From Candidatus Poribacteria bacterium (GTDB lineage: Bacteria > Poribacteria > WGA-4E > WGA-3G), in NCBI GenBank assembly GCA_022825665.1, contig JAJDWI010000070.1:1-34244 (forward strand): 34,244 bases of DNA, given 5' to 3'. The translations under genes were made by a program, and so were the position numbers. Positions within the stretch are counted from its first letter, which is position 1. Each line of letters begins with the position of its first letter. A model generated the notes under the pieces. That model searched no databases. It saw only the letters and a program-made list of their open reading frames with translations, and was not told where the DNA came from. This document shows positions 30,673-34,244 of the stretch, piece after piece.

Positions 30673-33063
30673 TTATATTGGTCGAATAATTACGTTTACT
30701 TTTGTTCCTTTTGGTGGAATTTTATCCGTGTTGACACGATACGTACGATCATCTGTACCACCAGGTAAAGGATTGTTGATTAGTGAATCTGGGTCTCGGT
30801 AGACAGCAATAATATTATGATATTGTTGTGAAGTTAGTTGATCATTAATTAGTCTACCACCAGTAAATACCCAGTGTGTTTTCTGCATCGGTTTTCCGGT
30901 GAAAGCATTCCAAACTAACTCTCGTGCGGGGATTGAAACTACATCATTACCATTATTCCATTCAACAAAAATTTGTAACGGTGAACCCTTTGGTTCATGT
31001 GGATCTCCTACAACGGTAAGATTTCTTCCCGGCTCCATATCCAGTAAACCGAGTGAAATATAAAGATATATCGGTTCTACATCAAGAATTAATATGCTTT
31101 CATGTGACTTACCAAGTGTGCCGCAAGCGAAAAATTCTATGATTGTATCATCGGTTGCGATGTTTATTTCACCGGGAAGTGTAACCTCTTTTTTGTTTGT
31201 ATTAAATACGACATTTCCCATTTGATATACATTTTCAGCAATTTTTTTAGGTTTTGCCAATTTCACATCAGTGGGGTCTGTGTCTTTTGGAAATATTGTT
31301 ATTGTAACTGATTCGGTATTGTCATTTTTATCTGTATCTTCTAACTCCACTTGGACAGTTATCTCAGTTTCACCCTCTTGTGTAGGAACCCAGTCGATTG
31401 ATATATCGGATTCATTTATTGTTGGTGTCCATAGTACATCAGTTGAACCGGCTTCAACACCGTCCACATGAAAGACTACATTAAAGGTTTTATCAAGTGG
31501 AGTCCCATTATTGCGAAGGGTTGCGCTAAGTTTTACTGCTTCACCAACTCGTGGGGAAGGTGGTGAGAAACGCAAACTATTCGGCACCACACCGATATTA
31601 GGTTCAGTAGGTCCTACGAGTGCCCGACTCAATGTCATCACAGCGAAACAAGTTGCTAAAAAATCACTCTCTGCACCGTGCCATCTTCCATCATGTTCCT
31701 GTTGTGATACCATCATTGCGGATATTTCATCATACCAGTTATGTCCTGCTAATGTCTCAATTTTAGGTGGAATATCGCTAAAACGTTGTAATGACATTAA
31801 ATAGTAATATAACCACGAATTAGATCCTGGATTACGTGTCAATGTCCAATGTTTTTTAATCCATTTAATACCGTCTCGTATCTGTTTATCCTCATCTGAC
31901 ACACCGCATGCCCGAAGTGCCCACAACCCTGTCGCGGTCATGCTGCCATATACACCAATAGCCCATGGAGATCCTTCGTCTACTAAATTATACAACCATC
32001 CACCAGTTTCTGTTTGGTTTCTTCGAATCCAGTTCTCTGCTCGAGTCCAGGTGTCCTGTGGAATTTCGAGTCCCCACATTTTTGCTGCATATAATGCATA
32101 TATAACCATATTCATGTGTGCTCCATCCGCTGTATATCCATACCCCCAACCACCATCATCTCGTTCATCAGCAAATTCACTGCCCTTCACAGGTAGTTGT
32201 TTCTCTACTAATTGGTTCACAGCAAATTGCGTTTTCTCTCTATATTGTGGGTTCTGTGTGGCTACAAAAACCGGAACAAGCACAGCATATTGGTATACTG
32301 CCAGTGTATTCCAGTTCTGTTCTAAAAGGAAGTCAAGACCTTGTTGAACTGATATGTCAGTTGTTTTCCTTCCAGCCGCAAGAAGTGCTTGTAAAGCTAA
32401 AGAGGTTTCTTGAATACGGTCTTCACCGAAATTCCACTCTGAACCGGGAACGAAGTTTTCGGGTAAACCTTTTACACTCGCTTGACAGATGAAACATGTT
32501 TGGACTATCTGGATTTCCGTTCCACACTGAAGACATGTTCTACTGCTTTTTCCCTGTCGAGACTCTATCCAAGCGACACCACGGTCAATACTATCCTGAA
32601 TTTGTTTCTGGGTAACAGGTGGAAAGTTTTTGGGTTGAGCAGTGATGATTGCTGATGCTATATTGTTGGTTGCATCAACTTCATCTATATGTTTATCACC
32701 TTCTGGGTTGACAACTGCGAAAATCTCAGTCTTTCCTGGTGGAGCTTGCCAATCTGCTGAAATTCGATTAGATTCACCCGCTTTTAACTCTAATATGACA
32801 CCAGGTGATAAAATCTGTAGCGGATTTGTTTTAGGATCCCCCTCGTATAGGTCTACAACAAGGTCTTCATTCATTGTTGGCGTACCGGAACCGATGTTTT
32901 TCACATCAACCCAGATAGTTATTTCTTCACCTTCAATTGGGTTTGGATTGGAAAAAGTGATACTCTTAGCGTCAATTTCAAAGTCAGGGAGTTGTGCGTG
33001 GACATTTATTATTAATGAAGCAACTAAGAGGATTCCAATTAGAAAACCGAATACATATTTCAT
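30673..33063 (-). CDS. Secreted prenyltransferase/squalene-cyclase-like repeat protein with CARDB-like domains
   Basis: 796 aa. Signal peptide (FGFLIGILLVASLIINVHAQ). Residues ~25-140 form a CARDB-like adhesion domain (WVDVKNIGSGTPTMNEDLVVDLY). Residues ~155-490 are alpha/alpha-toroid repeats of the prenyltransferase/squalene oxidase type (DGGWGYGYTADGAHMNMVIYALYAA, TGGWLYN, ATGLWALRACG, HDGRWHGAESDFLATCFAVM). A second CARDB-like domain (~510-600) and a ~190-residue C-terminal part follow. A four-cysteine knuckle CLQC-9-CFIC (C177, C180, C190, C193) interrupts the start of the toroid. No DXDD cyclase motif is visible, so catalysis is doubtful. GGAGGAG precedes the ATG. Downstream of the propeller gene (30-bp gap). 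Confidence 0.85.
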   Translation of the reverse strand: MKYVFGFLIGILLVASLIINVHAQLPDFEIDAKSITFSNPNPIEGEEITIWVDVKNIGSGTPTMNEDLVVDLYEGDPKTNPLQILSPGVILELKAGESNRISADWQAPPGKTEIFAVVNPEGDKHIDEVDATNNIASAIITAQPKNFPPVTQKQIQDSIDRGVAWIESRQGKSSRTCLQCGTEIQIVQTCFICQASVKGLPENFVPGSEWNFGEDRIQETSLALQALLAAGRKTTDISVQQGLDFLLEQNWNTLAVYQYAVLVPVFVATQNPQYREKTQFAVNQLVEKQLPVKGSEFADERDDGGWGYGYTADGAHMNMVIYALYAAKMWGLEIPQDTWTRAENWIRRNQTETGGWLYNLVDEGSPWAIGVYGSMTATGLWALRACGVSDEDKQIRDGIKWIKKHWTLTRNPGSNSWLYYYLMSLQRFSDIPPKIETLAGHNWYDEISAMMVSQQEHDGRWHGAESDFLATCFAVMTLSRALVGPTEPNIGVVPNSLRFSPPSPRVGEAVKLSATLRNNGTPLDKTFNVVFHVDGVEAGSTDVLWTPTINESDISIDWVPTQEGETEITVQVELEDTDKNDNTESVTITIFPKDTDPTDVKLAKPKKIAENVYQMGNVVFNTNKKEVTLPGEINIATDDTIIEFFACGTLGKSHESILILDVEPIYLYISLGLLDMEPGRNLTVVGDPHEPKGSPLQIFVEWNNGNDVVSIPARELVWNAFTGKPMQKTHWVFTGGRLINDQLTSQQYHNIIAVYRDPDSLINNPLPGGTDDRTYRVNTDKIPPKGTKVNVIIRPI

Positions 33064-33093
33064 AACACTCCTCCCTATGTTATATGTAATGGA

Positions 33094-34068
33094 CTAATTT
33101 TCTTCCCAAAAACCGATAGATACTTTTGAGGGGGCAGGTACAGGTATTGCGAAACGTTGTTGTCCATTTGCTGTCCATTTGCTTACCTCACCCCCGAAGG
33201 TTGCCCCAAGCAGATCTGCAATCCAAATTGCTTCTTCTGCAGGTGAATAACTTACAGCCACAATAGCCATTCCTACTTCAAATGTTTTCTCTGTGCCTCC
33301 AGCAGCTGAAATATTCAATAACAAATTATTGTTTGATGCTACCCAAACACTTCCATCTTTCGGATTAACGCTGGGAGAAACCGGTCCTCGTATTTCTAAC
33401 TTCACTAATTGTTCGCCCTCAGGTGATAGTCGGACAAGAGTATGATTTTGTGTATCAGCTACCCACACATTACTTTGATAGTCTACGGACATGCCGCCCT
33501 TGGGTTCATTCATCGGAGGTGCATCAGCAAGTTTATTTCCATCTGCATCATAACGTGCGATAGGACCTTTTCCATCTGCTATCCAGCAACTACTATCTTT
33601 TGGATTTACAACGACACTAAACCTTCCTGCTTCTAAATTCGCTGGACCGTCTGGGGGAATAATTTCAACAAGAACACTTTTCCCATCAGCAGAAACCTTT
33701 CTCACTCCGTCCATACACGCAACCCAAACAGTACCATCTGCTGCATTAACTGATATTCCTGTTGGAGCTTTTATTGCTGGTGACTGTATGAATGCATCTG
33801 CTGCACCTGCAGCACCTGCCACTGGATCGTATCTAAAAACAGCGTTTGATGCTAAAACTGCTATCCAAACTATTCCATTTGCGGGGTTGACCTGAACATC
33901 ACTTGCTTTTGTCAATCCTTCAATTGCATTCGGATCCCCTGCTCCATTTGCATGTAATTTATAAACGGTATCACCGTTACTGACTATCCAACATTCTCCA
34001 TTATATTCACCGTTTGTTATAGCAACACACATCATTAATATTATGAGTGTGCAATACATTTTCTTCAT
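33094..34068 (-). CDS. Secreted NHL/Vgb-like beta-propeller protein
   Basis: 324 aa. Signal peptide (MKKMYCTLIILMMCVAITNG). About six repeats with a W(I/V)A core: VWIAVLASNAVFRYD, VWVACMDGVRKVSADG, CWIADGKGPIARYDADG, VWVADTQNHTLVRLSPEG, VWVASNNNLLLNISAAGG, IWIADLLGATFGGEVSKW. This pattern fits NHL/SMP-30/virginiamycin-B-lyase-like propellers. Proteins of this kind often serve as interaction surfaces; no catalytic site is evident. GAGGAAG before the ATG supports the start. It is the first gene of a likely operon with the toroid protein. It differs from the Asp-box propellers of the sigma fusions. Confidence 0.85.
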   Translation of the reverse strand: MKKMYCTLIILMMCVAITNGEYNGECWIVSNGDTVYKLHANGAGDPNAIEGLTKASDVQVNPANGIVWIAVLASNAVFRYDPVAGAAGAADAFIQSPAIKAPTGISVNAADGTVWVACMDGVRKVSADGKSVLVEIIPPDGPANLEAGRFSVVVNPKDSSCWIADGKGPIARYDADGNKLADAPPMNEPKGGMSVDYQSNVWVADTQNHTLVRLSPEGEQLVKLEIRGPVSPSVNPKDGSVWVASNNNLLLNISAAGGTEKTFEVGMAIVAVSYSPAEEAIWIADLLGATFGGEVSKWTANGQQRFAIPVPAPSKVSIGFWEEN

Positions 34069-34099
34069 TGTTGATACTTCCTCATTTTTTTATATTGGA

Positions 34100-34244
34100 T
34101 TTAAGTCATAGTACCCACTACCTAAAGGTAGGGGCTTGTGTTTCCTCGCGGATAGCGGATCTGAGCTACGTCTTACATCTGCTCCACTTTAGGCAGCTAA
34201 GCCTGCCTGTTTGATAAGAATTGGTGGAATGCACAAACAGTTGA
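34100..34244 (-). mobile_element. Probable IS200/IS605 (tnpB) 3'-end remnant
   Basis: On the minus strand, AAGCCCCTACC, a TTTA loop and GGTAGTGGG form a hairpin (34134-34114) typical of IS200/IS605 right ends. It overlaps a short frame reading REETQAPTFR and stop (to 34118), which resembles a tnpB C-terminus as I recall it. Upstream to the window edge the frames are broken: one has a stop at 34168-34166, another reads GADVRRSSDPLSARKHKPLP after a stop. The gene body, if any, lies beyond the window, so intact versus decayed cannot be settled. Confidence 0.4.

Overview
The window is AT-rich and gene-dense. It most resembles an uncultivated diderm bacterium of the Candidatus Poribacteria / Planctomycetes-like kind. 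That placement is an inference from family content: a phytanoyl-CoA dioxygenase beside a Gfo/Idh/MocA oxidoreductase, two DUF4159 proteins, ECF sigma factors fused to secreted-type domains, DUF4252-like domains joined to Omp85-type barrels, and many short palindromic repeats. The outer-membrane barrels imply two membranes.

Layout. 1-475: hairpin-rich non-coding DNA with a minus-strand promoter leading into a potential pseudoknot; some hairpins look like IS200/IS605 ends. 504-2377 (minus): PhyH-family dioxygenase and Gfo/Idh/MocA oxidoreductase, a probable two-gene operon. 2378-3253: repeats and the first copy of a ~375-bp element that looks like a small RNA transcription unit. 3254-19121 (plus): the core of the window, four paralogous ECF sigma factors each fused through one transmembrane helix to a large extracytoplasmic domain. 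Three carry an Asp-box/BNR beta-propeller; the fourth carries two carboxypeptidase-regulatory-like folds and a C-type-lectin-like domain, and is followed by a secreted protein of the same ectodomain type. A DUF4159 protein and a small membrane-anchored acidic protein lie between them. 19737-22055: cytoplasmic trypsin-like protease with a TPR tail. 22258-28863: tight operon of two Omp85-like barrel proteins around a TonB-like/PA14 protein, ending in a second DUF4159 protein. 28927-34068 (minus): DNA polymerase III delta (with an insertion), an FmdB-type zinc ribbon, a secreted prenyltransferase/squalene-cyclase-like repeat protein with CARDB-like domains, and a secreted beta-propeller. 34100-34244: probable 3' remnant of an IS200/IS605 tnpB.

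How it fits together. All four sigma fusions, and the small membrane protein at 14266, are preceded by the same ECF-type promoter: TGCAAY, a 17-nt spacer, then a CGTCTA-like -10. In three fusions the -10 lies exactly 41 nt before the start codon. The reading I favour is a set of self-regulated one-protein surface sensors whose sigma domain is held at the inner membrane while the ectodomain samples the periplasm or surface. The sequence segments on both sides of the membrane helix are conserved although the sensor domain has been exchanged. No separate anti-sigma gene is visible. A second candidate novelty is the pair of ~230-nt elements (2883-3110 and 14962-15191). Each has an extended -10 promoter and ends in a 12-bp terminator-like hairpin, with three compensatory base-pair changes between the copies.
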